Below are positions 7,701-16,803 of a DNA stretch of 64,000 nt, piece by piece; position 1 is the stretch's first letter; the number at the start of each line of letters is the position of its first letter. The position numbers and the translations under genes were made by a program. A model generated the notes under the pieces. That model did not search any database. It was not told the DNA's origin and worked only from the letters and a program-made list of their open reading frames with translations. Source of the stretch: Chlorogloeopsis fritschii (lineage in GTDB: Bacteria; Cyanobacteriota; Cyanobacteriia; Cyanobacteriales; Nostocaceae). Where the stretch lies: assembly GCF_043099315.1 (NCBI RefSeq), contig NZ_CP170746.1, one strand, 5' to 3'.

Positions 7701-9761
7701 TCAATCAGCAATTTGCCAAATCTTAATCAGATTATCAGCACTACCACCACCAACAATTGTCTGCCCATCAGGACTAATTGCCACGGAATAAATATAACCG
7801 GAATCTCTCTTTAAGGTGCGAATTTCCTTTCCGGTTTTTAGATCCCACATTTTAATCGTATTGTCATTACTACCGCTGACAAGGGTAGCTTCCTCTAAAG
7901 ATTTGTTGTAGCCTGTACCTGGTATAAAAGCAAGAGAATTCACTTTATCAGTATGCGCCTTCAGGGTACGTGTTGCCTCTCCAGTCACGAGATTCCATAA
8001 TTTAATAGTCTTATCTTTGCTGGCACTAGCAAGGCTAGCACCATCAGGACTAAAAGCAATGGAAATAATCCAGTCGGAATGTCCCTTGAGTGTGCGAATA
8101 GTTTTTGCAGTATCTAAATTCCAAAGTTTGATAGTTTTATCCCAACTGCCACTAGCGAGGGTTTTGCGATCGCTACTAAAAGCAACAGAAGCAACTCCAG
8201 CAGTATGCCCCTTGAGAGTACGAATTTCTTTGCCTGTTTGCAGATTCCAAAGTTTAATTGTCTGATCTAAACTAGCGCTAGCCAGGGTTTTGCCATCAGC
8301 ACTGAAAGCAACGGAAGCAACTCCAGCAGTATGTCCCTTGAGAGTACGAATTTCTTTGCCTGTTTGCAGATTCCATAGTTTAATTGTCTTGTCTGCACTA
8401 CCGCTAGCAAGAATTTGCCCATCAGGGCTGAAGGCGACACTCCAAATCCATCCGGAATGCCCAGCAAGAGTAAAAATTTTCTTTTGTGTTCCTAAATTCC
8501 AAAGTTTAATTGTTTTGTCATCGCTGCCACTGGCTAAGATTCCTTTTTGTACCCCTTGATTGGGAAGATTCGGCACAATTGGGCTGAAAGCGACAGAATT
8601 AACATCACTGGCATGTCCTTTCAAAGTACTGGGTTGCTCAGAATTTCCTGCAATTGTGTCTCTAGGTTGATTGGGTTGAGAAGACTGAGTAATTGCTGCC
8701 TGGCGAGACTGAAAATACCAAATTCCTGCTATTGCCAATAGCATCACGCTAGCATTCACCATGAGCCTATTTTTGGGCTTTGTGCGTGGTTGTACTGTTT
8801 GAGTTGGTGACGAACCTGACAGGATGGTTGGGGGTACTGACAATGGTAAGGCTTGATGTGTTAAGTCCTTAATAACTTCATCAGCAGATTGGTAACGTTG
8901 TTGGATGTCTGTTTTCAGCAGTTTGTCGAGAACCATACCCAACTCTACAGAGAGGGAAACCTCATCCCTACCCGGATTATTCAGATATTGCCACCAAGAT
9001 GCCACCCAACTGTAACCATGTTGCATCCACAGCTTATATGGGGAAATTCCACTCAACAGATAAAAGCAAGTCGCGCCTAAACTGAATAAATCACTGGCTG
9101 GATAGGCTTCTCCATCCTGCATCTGTTCTATGGGTGTATATCCGTGTGAGCCGATAGTTGTTCCTATTTTCGCTTGCACTGTTGCTGTTAGCAGCTTTGA
9201 AGCTCCAAAGTCAATTAGTACGATTCGCCCATCACTTTGACGGCGAAGAATATTTTGTGGTTTGATATCCCGGTGAATTACTCCATGCTCGTGAATAAAT
9301 TTGAGAATAGGTAGTAAATCTAATAAAAGCTCTCGAATCTCTCTTTCATTAAACTTACCTCGTTGCTGCAATTCCTTTAATAAATTCTGCCCATCAATAA
9401 ATTGCTGGACTAGATATAAATAGTTGTCTTGCTCAAAATAAGCTAATAAATGGGGTATTTGTGGATGCTCTCCCAATTCTTGCAGCCGTTGTGCTTCTTG
9501 TTTAAAAAGCTTAACTGCCTTCTGCAACATCCCCGTTTCCTGGATTTTTGGTGCCAATTGCTTGACTACACATTTTTCATTTAATTTATCTATATCTTCC
9601 GCTAGATAGGTGATACTAAATCCACCTTCAACCGAAAGTCTCTTTATAACGCGATAGTGTCCTCTCAGTAGCGGTATGAGTGGAGTTTTACAACTATGGC
9701 AGTATAGGTTACTCTCAGGATTTAAGGGATCGTGGCAATCAGGATTCAGGCAGCAAATCAT
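7701..9761 (-). CDS. Zinc-ribbon Ser/Thr kinase with C-terminal WD40 propeller
   Basis: This is a 686-aa protein. Residues 3-26 form a zinc-ribbon-like segment (CCLNPDCHDPLN, then YCHSCKTPL). Residues about 36-300 are a Hanks-type kinase with ATP lysine (CVVKQLAPK), catalytic loop HRDIKPQN near 163 and DFG motif IDFGASK. The glycine loop is degenerate: SVEGGFSITY has Ser where the third Gly usually is. A membrane span (SVMLLAIAGIWYF, about 335-350) follows, then seven WD40 repeats to the C-terminus, giving one full propeller. The kinase should face the cytoplasm and the propeller the other side of the membrane. Repeats 3 and 4 start with identical residues and nearly identical DNA. It probably phosphorylates Ser/Thr of unknown partners. 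Confidence 0.93.
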   Translation of the reverse strand: MICCLNPDCHDPLNPESNLYCHSCKTPLIPLLRGHYRVIKRLSVEGGFSITYLAEDIDKLNEKCVVKQLAPKIQETGMLQKAVKLFKQEAQRLQELGEHPQIPHLLAYFEQDNYLYLVQQFIDGQNLLKELQQRGKFNEREIRELLLDLLPILKFIHEHGVIHRDIKPQNILRRQSDGRIVLIDFGASKLLTATVQAKIGTTIGSHGYTPIEQMQDGEAYPASDLFSLGATCFYLLSGISPYKLWMQHGYSWVASWWQYLNNPGRDEVSLSVELGMVLDKLLKTDIQQRYQSADEVIKDLTHQALPLSVPPTILSGSSPTQTVQPRTKPKNRLMVNASVMLLAIAGIWYFQSRQAAITQSSQPNQPRDTIAGNSEQPSTLKGHASDVNSVAFSPIVPNLPNQGVQKGILASGSDDKTIKLWNLGTQKKIFTLAGHSGWIWSVAFSPDGQILASGSADKTIKLWNLQTGKEIRTLKGHTAGVASVAFSADGKTLASASLDQTIKLWNLQTGKEIRTLKGHTAGVASVAFSSDRKTLASGSWDKTIKLWNLDTAKTIRTLKGHSDWIISIAFSPDGASLASASKDKTIKLWNLVTGEATRTLKAHTDKVNSLAFIPGTGYNKSLEEATLVSGSNDNTIKMWDLKTGKEIRTLKRDSGYIYSVAISPDGQTIVGGGSADNLIKIWQIAD

Positions 9762-10177
9762 ACCTTTAAGCCATTAGCAGCTTGAGTATATATTAATTGA
9801 TGACGTATAATTTTGCTATTAAATTACTAATATTATATTTTGGTGTGAAGAATCAATTTATTATTAACTAGACAATTTAAGATAAAAATACACAGAGTTT
9901 ATCAAAAACTTAGTTAAAAGTAGCACAATAACTGTTATAAGTGTTTTCTATATACACTATTTGTACTCTTACAAAAGGCAGCAAACACTATTTTTTGAAA
10001 AACTAGCGATCGCGTCAATAACAAACATGACACTTTTAAGTACTTAGGTCAGCAATTTTCCGATCAAATAAATCACTTTAAATTCATTTTGTCGTAATGA
10101 ACCATTAATAAGTGGGTCAAAGTAACTGTCTAAAGACATAAAAACAGCTATACCTTCCAAGCATGAGGAGTGAAATC
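9762..10177. other. Divergent promoter region between kinase and PPC-protein genes
   Basis: This is A/T-rich DNA of about 400 bases with a HIP1 octamer near 10005 and no gene that I can support. It must hold promoters for both divergent neighbours. I cannot pick reliable -10/-35 boxes. Confidence 0.5.
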
Positions 10178-11674
10178 ATGGCAGAGAAAGTCAACAAAAA
10201 ACTTCGGGGCAAATTGAACTTAGCTTTAATCTTTTCCATCAGTAGTAGCTTGTTGATAACAAGTTACGCTCCGTCGATATATGCTTTAGAAGTTGCGAAA
10301 CAGTCTGGAGAGTTCAAAATTGCCAAAACACCAGATGAAAGACAACCAGAAGCAGTACAACAAGGAATCGAGCAAATTCCTGTTGCACAACCGCCTGTAT
10401 CTCCTCCCAAACGCAATCAACCAATAAACTCACCTATTCCTGCAACTCAAGCGCCTCCAACAGAAACCACATCGACATCGCAGCCTCCCAGTACAGAATC
10501 GACTCCTGCACCTTCTCCCACAACAGAGTCGGCACCTACACCACAGCCTCCTAGTACAGAATCGACTCCTGCCCCTTCTCCCACAACAGAGTCGGCACCT
10601 ACACCACAGCCTCCTAGCACAGGCGCGACTCCTGCCCCTTCTCCCACAACAGAGTCGGCACCTACACCACAGCCTCCTAGCACAGACGCGACTCCCACTC
10701 AAGCTCCATCCAAACCATCCTATCGCCGTTCTACCCCCAGCAGCCCTCAACCAACGTCACAGCCATCCAACCGCCGTTCTACTTCTAGCAGCCCTCAGCC
10801 AACGTCACAGCCATCCAACCGCCGTTCTACTCCTAGCAGCCCTCAACCCGCATCGCAGCCATCCTATCGTCGTTCTACCCCTTCGCGATCGCCTGCTGTC
10901 AAACCAACTACTAGCCCAGGCGTAAATAGAAACCAAATTTCGGTAGGCTCGCCTGTTAATCGTTCCAACATACCTAATGCTAAAAAAGTTGACTTTGTCA
11001 ATATTGCATTAGGCGTTTTAGCTCCGGGTGACTTTAAGTCTCAAGGCAGATATTTTCATTTCTATCAGTTTGAAGGTAGGGAAAATCAATTAATTCAAAT
11101 CAGGCTCACAGGTAGTGCCGATCAACGTCGTTCCAGCAACTTGAGTTTAGATCCGTTCATGATGCTGCTCGATCCCAATAATAGGGTTCTTGCCAAAAGA
11201 GGCAGTGGGGAAACTGCGACTAAGGGTGGAGTCAAAGATGCATTTATTTTTGTCAGATTGCCTGTCAAAGGTACTTATACGATCGCAGTCACTAGTCGTA
11301 ATCCAGGAGAGATCGGGCGCTATAGCTTGGCGCTGCGGAATGACAGAGCAAGCTATGCCGTAGATCAATCTGGCAACCTCACAGCAAGTAGCCTTTCTTT
11401 CAGAAAAACTGGCAGCCCTTACAGTATTTCTAAGTTTGAGGGGAAAAAAGACCAATTGGTTAGCATACGTGTAGATAGTATGTTTGAAGAGTTTCCCCCC
11501 TACATAGTTTTGCTCAATTCCAAAGGGCAAATCGTTGCCACTGATAACGACAAAGACGGGCGATACACTGCACTGATCGACCGAGCCAAATTACCAGAAG
11601 ATGATACTTATTATGTCGTGGTTCTTTCTGCGACTCCTCGCGAGAAAGGTGCTTACCGATTGACTGTGTTTTAA
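10178..11674 (+). CDS. Exported Pro/Ser/Thr-rich protein with PPC domains
   Basis: The start at 10178 is preferred to the in-frame ATG at 10163 because GAGGAG lies 8 bases before it. Residues about 10-37 form a signal peptide (LALIFSISSSLLITSYAPS). Residues about 85-260 are low complexity: three to four units of about 20 residues built from STESTPAPSPTTESAPTPQP, then RRSTPSSPQPTSQPS units. The C-terminal 240 residues contain two bacterial pre-peptidase C-terminal (PPC) modules, each with a Tyr-Phe-His/Ser-Phe start, a D-P-F-h-h-L-L-D core and a G-x-Y strand (KGTYTIAVTSRNPGEIGRYS; DTYYVVVLSATPREKGAYRL). No catalytic domain is present. It is probably periplasmic or surface-located, with the PPC modules binding a partner. 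It lies within the kinase cluster. Confidence 0.82.
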   Translation: MAEKVNKKLRGKLNLALIFSISSSLLITSYAPSIYALEVAKQSGEFKIAKTPDERQPEAVQQGIEQIPVAQPPVSPPKRNQPINSPIPATQAPPTETTSTSQPPSTESTPAPSPTTESAPTPQPPSTESTPAPSPTTESAPTPQPPSTGATPAPSPTTESAPTPQPPSTDATPTQAPSKPSYRRSTPSSPQPTSQPSNRRSTSSSPQPTSQPSNRRSTPSSPQPASQPSYRRSTPSRSPAVKPTTSPGVNRNQISVGSPVNRSNIPNAKKVDFVNIALGVLAPGDFKSQGRYFHFYQFEGRENQLIQIRLTGSADQRRSSNLSLDPFMMLLDPNNRVLAKRGSGETATKGGVKDAFIFVRLPVKGTYTIAVTSRNPGEIGRYSLALRNDRASYAVDQSGNLTASSLSFRKTGSPYSISKFEGKKDQLVSIRVDSMFEEFPPYIVLLNSKGQIVATDNDKDGRYTALIDRAKLPEDDTYYVVVLSATPREKGAYRLTVF

Positions 11675-11743
11675 GGGTAGTCATTAGTCATTGGTTAGTG
11701 GTTAACTACTGCCTACTAACCACTAACCACTACCTACTAACAC

Positions 11744-12787
11744 CTACCGTGACACTCGCCAAATCTTGATAGTCTTATCAAAACTGCCACTTGCTAGAGT
11801 GTTGCCATCTGGGCTGTAGGCAATAGACCAAATTTTGTTGTCGTGCCCTTTGAGAGTTTGAATTTCCATTCCTGTTGCGACATTCCACAATTTGATAGTT
11901 TTGTCCCAACTACCACTAGCAAGAATTTTGCCATTTGGACTGAAAGTAATAGATTCGACTTTGTCGCCATGACCTATAAGAGTATGGATTTCCTTGGCTG
12001 TTGTCAAATCCCAGAGTTTGATAGTCTTGTCCCAACTACCACTTGCTAAAGTCTTGCCATCTGGACTATAGGCGAGGGAATGGATCGCCTCCTGATGCCC
12101 TCTTAAGCCACGAGTTTGTTTGCCTGTTCGCAGATCCCACAATTTAATGCTGTTGTCAAAATAATTGCTGCTGGCAAGCGTTGTACCATCTGGACTAATA
12201 GCGATCGCATCTACTACGTCACAATCTCCGCTAAAAGTGCGTACTAGTTTCCCAGTTGCTACATTCCAAAGTTTTACACTCTGATCCCAACTGCCACTCG
12301 CTATAGTACTACTATCTGGACTAAAGGCGACAGATTGAACTGAGGCTTGATGTCCGCTGAGGGTGTGTATCAGTCTTCCTGTTGCTAAATTCCACAGCTT
12401 GATAGTGTTGTCTGCACCGGCAGAAGCTATGGTTTTACCATCCGGGCTAATGGCAAGAGAATTGATCCATTTTTTATGCCCGCTCAGGGTACGCAGTGCT
12501 GTTCCTGTGGCTAAATTCCACAGTTTGATAGTGTTGTCTGTGCTAGCAGAAGCAATTAGCTTGCCATCTGGGCTAATTGCCACTGCCGAAATCGGGTTAT
12601 TATGTGCTTTGAAGGTAGAAGCAACGTTAAAATTTACCAATGCTGGTTTAATCGGCGGGTTTTTCTTAGATGATGCACTGGTAACGGCTGGGGAAGATTG
12701 CCACAACCAAACTGCCCCGCATCCCAATAGTGCGATCGCTATTACTGTTAATACTTTATTTTTTGAATAATTCATATTTAAAGGCAT
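11744..12787 (-). CDS. Membrane-anchored WD40 propeller protein without kinase
   Basis: This encodes 347 residues with an N-terminal membrane anchor (about 12-29, VLTVIAIALLGCGAVWLW) and then seven WD40 repeats of 42-43 residues, each ending in IKLWNLATG-like sequence. The propeller closely resembles the C-terminal halves of the neighbouring kinases. The simplest reading is that it derives from a kinase-WD40 gene that lost its kinase part, or that it supplied such a part. There is a Cys at LLGCGAVW, but the lipobox match is poor. WD40 propellers mediate protein-protein contacts; the partner is unknown. It lies between the two kinase-WD40 genes on the same strand but with its own upstream gap. 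Confidence 0.85.
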   Translation of the reverse strand: MPLNMNYSKNKVLTVIAIALLGCGAVWLWQSSPAVTSASSKKNPPIKPALVNFNVASTFKAHNNPISAVAISPDGKLIASASTDNTIKLWNLATGTALRTLSGHKKWINSLAISPDGKTIASAGADNTIKLWNLATGRLIHTLSGHQASVQSVAFSPDSSTIASGSWDQSVKLWNVATGKLVRTFSGDCDVVDAIAISPDGTTLASSNYFDNSIKLWDLRTGKQTRGLRGHQEAIHSLAYSPDGKTLASGSWDKTIKLWDLTTAKEIHTLIGHGDKVESITFSPNGKILASGSWDKTIKLWNVATGMEIQTLKGHDNKIWSIAYSPDGNTLASGSFDKTIKIWRVSR

Positions 12788-12948
12788 AGCAGATTCCCCA
12801 GTTGCGCCACTCTACAGATTGTTTAATGGACAAACTTGAGAGCCTATCTATTGTAATATTTGGGACTAACTTTATTTACACATCGACATCATATTTTTTC
12901 GGATTTAGTAGTAAATTTTTAACATTACTTTGTAGACCAAAAACACTA

Positions 12949-14976
12949 TTACTCAGAGACTCGCCAAACTTTAATAGTGTTATCCAAACCAGCGCTCACA
13001 AGGGTTTTGCCGTCTTGACTGAAGGCGAGAGCTTGAATGCCATCATGTCCTTTAAGAGTGTGAATTTCCTCACCTGTGTCTATATTCCACAGTTTGATTG
13101 TCTTGTCAAGACTACCACTAGCAAGGGCATAACCATCTGGAGTAATCGCGATCGCCTTCACCTGATCGCTGTGTTTGTGCAGAGTACGAATTTCCTCACC
13201 TGTATCCAGATTCCAAAGTTTGATAGTTTTGTCGTCACTACCGCTAACTAAAGTGTTGCCATCCGGAGCGATCGCGATCGATGTTACAGTCTGAGAATGA
13301 CCTGTAAACGTGCGAATTTTTTTTCCCTTCGCCCAATTCCACAGTTTAATCGTCTTGTCGCGACTGCCACTAGCAAGAGTTTGTCCATCTGGGCTAAAAG
13401 CAACAGCACTAACCCAAGAGGAATGGCTCTTCAAAGTACCAATTTGCTGTCCGGTGGTGAGATCCCATAATTTAATTGTGTTGTCATCACTACCAATGGC
13501 TAGAGTTTTGCCATCTGGACTAATGGCGAAGGCATTGACTGAGTTGGAATGTTCCTCTAAAGTGCGGATTTCTTGCCCCCTTGCCAAATTCCACAGTTTG
13601 ATAGTTTTGTCCTCGCTACCGCTGACAAGGGTTTGTCCATCCGGAGTCATAGCAATGATATTAACTCGACCAGTATGCCCTTTGAGGGTATAAATTTCCT
13701 GTCCTGTTGCCAAACTCCACATTTTGATAGTGTCACCACTGTTGCTGACTATGGTTTTGCCATTAGGAGCGAGAGCAATAGATAAAACTGAGCGATCGGG
13801 TGATTTAAAGGTTTTGGCTAAATAAAAATTTTGCAAAGGAACTTGAGAAGGCTCAGGAGTAATCGTTTCACTGTTACTATTCTGGTTCGATTTTCCAAAG
13901 CTAGAAGATATAGACAGTTCTAACCTGCCTGATTGCTGATAAAAAAATTGTCCCAGCACTAGCAACAGAACCACAGAACCTAACAAGAAGAAATTTCTCA
14001 GCAACGTATATTTTCTTGATAGCAATGTTGGCTGAGTCTGTTGCAAATTTGTCGGATAATTGGCTTCTTTGACAAGTGATGTTTGCTTGGGAAATAAATC
14101 TTTTAATACTTGATCTGCTGATTGATAGCGCTGTTTCACATCTTTTTCTAACAGCTTATCAATTACCTCAGCCAACTCATCACTAATTGGGTTTTTCAAA
14201 AATTCCTGCCAATCTTGAACCCAAGCATAACCATGTTCTGTCCACAGTTTAAAAGGAGAAGTTCCGGTGAGGAGATGAAAACAGGTAGCTCCTAAGCTAA
14301 ACAAATCGCTAGCTGGATACGCCTTACCGTCTCTGATTTGTTCAATTGCCGAATAGCCATGAGAACCAATGGAAGTGCCCATTGGCATCTGCACTTTGGC
14401 TGTTAACTGTTTGGAAGAGCCAAAATCAATTAGACATAAGCGCCCATCACTTTTACGGCGGATAATATTTTGGGGCTTGATATCTCGGTGAATTACTCCT
14501 CGCTCATGAATAAACTTGAGAACAGGCAATAAATCCAATAAAATTTCTCGAATCTCTTTAGCACTATATCCTCTTTTTTGTTGCAGTTCTTTTAACAAAT
14601 TTTGCCCATCTATGAACTGCTGTACCAAATACAGATAATTATTTTCTTCAAAGTACGCTAACAAAGTTGGGATCTGCGAATGTTCTCCAAGTTGTTGTAG
14701 TCGTTGTGCTTCTTTATGAAACAGATCCACGGCTTTCGAGAGCGCCCAACTGTCTTGAAATTTGGGTGCTAATTGTTTGATGACACAGCGCTCGTTGAGT
14801 TTATCTAAATCTTCTGCTAAATAAGTTCTACCAAAACCACCCTCATCTGAAAGTACGCGGGTGACACGAAAGCGATTTCGCAACAGCGCCACGAGTGGGG
14901 TGTTGCAAGTTTGACAAAAATCCATTCCATCAGGATTGAGGGGATACGGGCAATCAGGATTTAGGCAGCAGATCAT
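12949..14976 (-). CDS. Zinc-ribbon Ser/Thr kinase with C-terminal WD40 propeller (second copy)
   Basis: This 675-aa paralogue of the gene at 7701-9761 has the same architecture. It has a zinc ribbon (CCLNPDCPYPLN, then FCQTCNTPL), a kinase of about 36-300 with glycine loop SDEGGFGRTY, CVIKQLAPK, HRDIKPQN and IDFGSSK, one membrane span (about 328-347, LLRNFFLLGSVVLLLVLGQF), and seven WD40 repeats. The glycine loop is better conserved than in the first copy. The first propeller repeat is a little degenerate (SNSGDTIKMWSLA). It is expected to be an active membrane kinase whose propeller senses or scaffolds something outside the cytoplasm; this is family-based inference. Confidence 0.93.
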   Translation of the reverse strand: MICCLNPDCPYPLNPDGMDFCQTCNTPLVALLRNRFRVTRVLSDEGGFGRTYLAEDLDKLNERCVIKQLAPKFQDSWALSKAVDLFHKEAQRLQQLGEHSQIPTLLAYFEENNYLYLVQQFIDGQNLLKELQQKRGYSAKEIREILLDLLPVLKFIHERGVIHRDIKPQNIIRRKSDGRLCLIDFGSSKQLTAKVQMPMGTSIGSHGYSAIEQIRDGKAYPASDLFSLGATCFHLLTGTSPFKLWTEHGYAWVQDWQEFLKNPISDELAEVIDKLLEKDVKQRYQSADQVLKDLFPKQTSLVKEANYPTNLQQTQPTLLSRKYTLLRNFFLLGSVVLLLVLGQFFYQQSGRLELSISSSFGKSNQNSNSETITPEPSQVPLQNFYLAKTFKSPDRSVLSIALAPNGKTIVSNSGDTIKMWSLATGQEIYTLKGHTGRVNIIAMTPDGQTLVSGSEDKTIKLWNLARGQEIRTLEEHSNSVNAFAISPDGKTLAIGSDDNTIKLWDLTTGQQIGTLKSHSSWVSAVAFSPDGQTLASGSRDKTIKLWNWAKGKKIRTFTGHSQTVTSIAIAPDGNTLVSGSDDKTIKLWNLDTGEEIRTLHKHSDQVKAIAITPDGYALASGSLDKTIKLWNIDTGEEIHTLKGHDGIQALAFSQDGKTLVSAGLDNTIKVWRVSE

Positions 14977-15261
14977 TATCTAGAGAGGCAATACTGCGTG
15001 ACAAACTATACTAAATTAGCCCAACAAAACTTCTTATTATCATTAACAATTTCCTGTATTGTACTAAATAGCAATAAAAAATTTTGTTAGTTTTATGACA
15101 GGTATAGTGTCACTTGTAGAACTGAGAAATTGAGATAATTAGCGAGAAACACTAAGCTAAAAAGTATTAATAAAAACGCGTTTTATCCTAACACTTATAG
15201 TCAAATCTAAGCAAAATACTTCCTGATATATATTTCTAGTTTCTTCAATATTTATAAATTG

Positions 15262-16359
15262 TTAATGTGATACATCAGAGGCATGAAGCTTTTTGCAGTC
15301 ATGAGAGTTTTTTGCCTTTAACTTTCCTTGCCATCGCCGGATTGTTTTAGCAGTTCTTGCTAAGGGCGATAAATACTCATCAGAAGATTCTTTCTCGCTC
15401 TGTTTAATACCATTTCCGAGCCTTTGAGTACTTAAACAATTATTTAATGTAGGTAAATACGATTCCATACCTAAAGCCCAAATCACATCGTCAACCGACT
15501 GAAAACGCTCTTCTAACGAATTTTTAAGCATTTTGGATAACACTTGGGCAAAATGCTTACTGAGATTTAGTTGTTCTTGCCAGTTAATTTCACCAGTACT
15601 TGGATTGCGATTAAATTCTAGAGGTGATTTCCCTGTGAACAGATACAGACAAGTCATGCCCACAGCATAGATATCGCTGGCATAAACTGGGCGCAGGGAA
15701 AGCTGTTCTGGTGGTGCAAATCCCATAGTGCCAATAAAATTGGTGTTGGCGTTTTGATGGGTAGAAGTTTCGGTAGCATTACGTAATTCTTCTTTGACTG
15801 CACCAAAATCAATCAGTACCAACCGCCCATCATCCTTACAATGCAGCAAGTTATGGGGTTTAATGTCCCGATGAATCACGCGATGTTTGTGGACGTATCG
15901 TAAAACTGGTAATAATTCTTGCAAAAATTGTTTTACAGCAGCTTCACTTTTGCAGCCATTTCGCTTCACTTCCTGTGCTAAGTTAGAACCTCTTACATAC
16001 TCTTGAATTAAATAAAATTCCCCCTGGCTTTCAAAATAGTCTAAAAGCATGGGAATCTGAGAATGGCTGCCAAGCCGAGCTAAGGTTTTTGCTTCTTTTT
16101 TAAAGCGGATGCAAGCACGTTCCCAGCTTTGGGGATTAGTCGCCTTTGGACAAAGTTGTTTGATGACGCATACAGGATTGCCTGGTAATATTGCATCTTT
16201 GGCTAAAAACGTGACACCAAAACCACCCCTACCCAAAATTCTAAGAATTTCGTAGCGATCGCGAAATAATCTTTGAGTACCACACAACTGCGAAAGCTGG
16301 GTTTGCTTGAAAATATCTGCGTGAAAACTCGGTATTTTTTGACTAGAAAAGCTATTCAT
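15262..16359 (-). CDS. Stand-alone Ser/Thr protein kinase
   Basis: This 365-aa protein has a Hanks-type kinase domain at about 36-300: glycine loop LGRGGFGVTFLAKD, ATP lysine in CVIKQLCPK, catalytic loop HRDIKPHN, LIDFGAVK, and activation segment ending MGFAPPEQL. Unlike its neighbours it lacks the N-terminal zinc ribbon, any clear membrane span and a WD40 part. The C-terminal 60 residues are polar and basic. All key catalytic residues are present, so activity is likely. It is the upstream-most gene of the minus-strand kinase cluster, with 285 bases to the next kinase gene, so separate promoters are likely. Confidence 0.92.
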   Translation of the reverse strand: MNSFSSQKIPSFHADIFKQTQLSQLCGTQRLFRDRYEILRILGRGGFGVTFLAKDAILPGNPVCVIKQLCPKATNPQSWERACIRFKKEAKTLARLGSHSQIPMLLDYFESQGEFYLIQEYVRGSNLAQEVKRNGCKSEAAVKQFLQELLPVLRYVHKHRVIHRDIKPHNLLHCKDDGRLVLIDFGAVKEELRNATETSTHQNANTNFIGTMGFAPPEQLSLRPVYASDIYAVGMTCLYLFTGKSPLEFNRNPSTGEINWQEQLNLSKHFAQVLSKMLKNSLEERFQSVDDVIWALGMESYLPTLNNCLSTQRLGNGIKQSEKESSDEYLSPLARTAKTIRRWQGKLKAKNSHDCKKLHASDVSH

Positions 16360-16803
16360 CGCCAGATCAAGCTTATTTGAGGTGAGACAGCAACTTTATC
16401 ATGTCTTTAATGTAACTATAAATATTTTTTTCCGCCAGTAGTATAGCTATATCTTTGCAAAATTATGACCTTTGTTAGCCTTTAATTCAAACTTTCCAAA
16501 AAGTGAGATATATTTTCCGGAGAAAATGTGTACAGTAAATTCCGCAAAGAGTTTGTGACTTTTTGATGATTGTTTTTTGAACGATGCTAATTTTTCTGTA
16601 AGGTGGGCATAGCTTCCCCATATCTCAAATGCTTACCGCATGAACTTTCACGGGCAATACCCACCCTACTGGCTATACTAATTTTTCTGTAAGGTGGGCA
16701 TAGCTCCCCTATATCTCAAATGCTTACCGTATGAACTTTCACGGGCAATGCCCACCCTACTGGCTGGCTACTTATTCTGGCTTCTGGCTTCTGAATTCTT
16801 CAA
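16360..16803. other. Gap with a tandem 91-base repeat
   Basis: I see no gene. The right half is filled by two tandem copies of a GGTGGGCAT...ATGCCCACC element (separate entry). A CTTCTGGCTTCTGAATTCT phrase follows at about 16778-16799 and recurs near 49960. Confidence 0.6.
16587..16765. repeat. Two tandem copies of a 91-base element with inverted ends
   Basis: Copy 1 is 16587-16674 and copy 2 is 16678-16765, offset exactly 91 bases and differing at only a few positions (CTTCCCC/CTCCCCT, GCATG/GTATG, AATACCC/AATGCCC). Each copy has terminal inverted repeats, GTAAGGTGGGCAT at one end and ATGCCCACCCTAC at the other. It can therefore fold as a long hairpin and resembles a small non-autonomous mobile element. 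Confidence 0.8.

Noticed and set aside
10430..10750. Antisense Cys/Arg-rich open frame over the PPC gene
   Set aside because: It mirrors the repetitive Pro/Ser/Thr codons of the real gene on the plus strand and has no start signal.
12802..13251. Plus-strand frames over the WD40 genes
   Set aside because: They are periodic shadows of the WD40 repeats; the minus-strand frames carry the domains.
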